NCBI GenBank assembly: GCA_011045925.1
Contig: DSBS01000057.1
Coordinates: 1 to 13,132, forward strand
Origin: Candidatus Woesearchaeota archaeon
GTDB taxonomy: Archaea > Nanobdellota > Nanobdellia > Woesearchaeales > JASKKU01
Length of the DNA: 13,132 nucleotides
Direction: 5' to 3'
In this document: positions 13,068 to 13,132 of the stretch, piece by piece
Numbering within the stretch: position 1 is the first letter of the stretch
Layout of the letters: the number at the start of each line of letters is the position of its first letter
Notes under the pieces: generated by a model
Seen by the model: only the letters and a program-made list of their open reading frames with translations
What the model was told of the DNA's origin: nothing
Databases searched by the model: none
Translations under genes and position numbers: made by a program

Positions 13068-13085
13068 AGAAAGCTTTAAATATAA
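13068..13085 (+). promoter_or_regulatory. BRE/TATA promoter for a gene beyond the right edge
   Basis: AGAAAGCTTTAAATATAA matches the BRE plus TATA pattern of the other promoters here. The predicted start near 13107 would lead into a + strand gene starting outside the window. Confidence 0.5.
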
Positions 13086-13132
13086 TACTTTCTTCGCTTT
13101 TCTCATAATAAAGTAGTAAAATTGTTTTTGGG

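Noticed and set aside
1..13132. CRISPR array, rRNA, tRNA or integrase attachment site
   Set aside because: No regularly spaced repeats, no recognisable rRNA or tRNA segments and no flanking direct repeats were seen by eye.

Overview
The window looks archaeal and chromosomal. Evidence: an archaeal-type uS2 ribosomal protein, an archaeal (DhnA/FbaA-type) class I fructose-bisphosphate aldolase, TATA boxes preceded by purine-rich BRE-like GAAA tracts upstream of most transcription units, and strong GGTGA or GAGG Shine-Dalgarno sites. The mix of small hypothetical proteins, a compact gluconeogenic operon and a COG1361-type Ig-domain exporter operon suggests a DPANN lineage (Woesearchaeota/Pacearchaeota-like). 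That placement is inference only; no rRNA is present.

Layout. (1) 1-140: the 3' end of a DDE transposase gene (+) enters from the left edge, contains two tandem hairpins, and converges stop-to-stop on the aldolase. (2) 137-3332 (-): ppsA-fba, a two-gene gluconeogenesis/glycolysis operon. (3) 3333-3518: divergent promoter region. (4) 3531-8600 (+): a six-gene operon of an AbrB-type regulator with a Lys-rich tail, a two-TM membrane protein, a LolD/MacB-type ABC ATPase, a secreted and membrane-anchored Ig-like COG1361 protein, and two paralogous MacB/FtsX permeases. (5) 8635-10359 (-): a Kef/CPA2-type cation:proton antiporter with a TrkA-N domain, starting at TTG. (6) 10470-11726 (-): decayed accessory DNA. 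It holds a BRO-N/DinD-like gene broken by two nonsense codons and one frameshift, a 43-codon ORF directly upstream that still has promoter and RBS, and an unrecognised stretch with stops in all frames. (7) 11727-12326 (-): rpsB (uS2) behind its own promoter and a compact, potentially structured leader of about 118 nt. (8) 12567-13040 (+): an unknown, probably helical protein with a strong promoter and a T-rich terminator, then a promoter for a gene beyond the right edge.

How the parts work together. PpsA makes PEP from pyruvate and Fba condenses triose phosphates, so the first operon supplies the gluconeogenic direction. The six-gene operon can encode a complete tripartite-like system: a cytosolic ATPase, a heterodimeric FtsX/MacB permease pair, an extracytoplasmic Ig-domain partner that may replace MacA, and a linked regulator. 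The antiporter and rpsB are independent housekeeping units flanking the decayed accessory segment. The best leads are the rpsB leader, the broken BRO/DinD locus with its intact upstream expression signals, and the composition of the COG1361 exporter operon. I see no clearly complete, novel defence system in the window.
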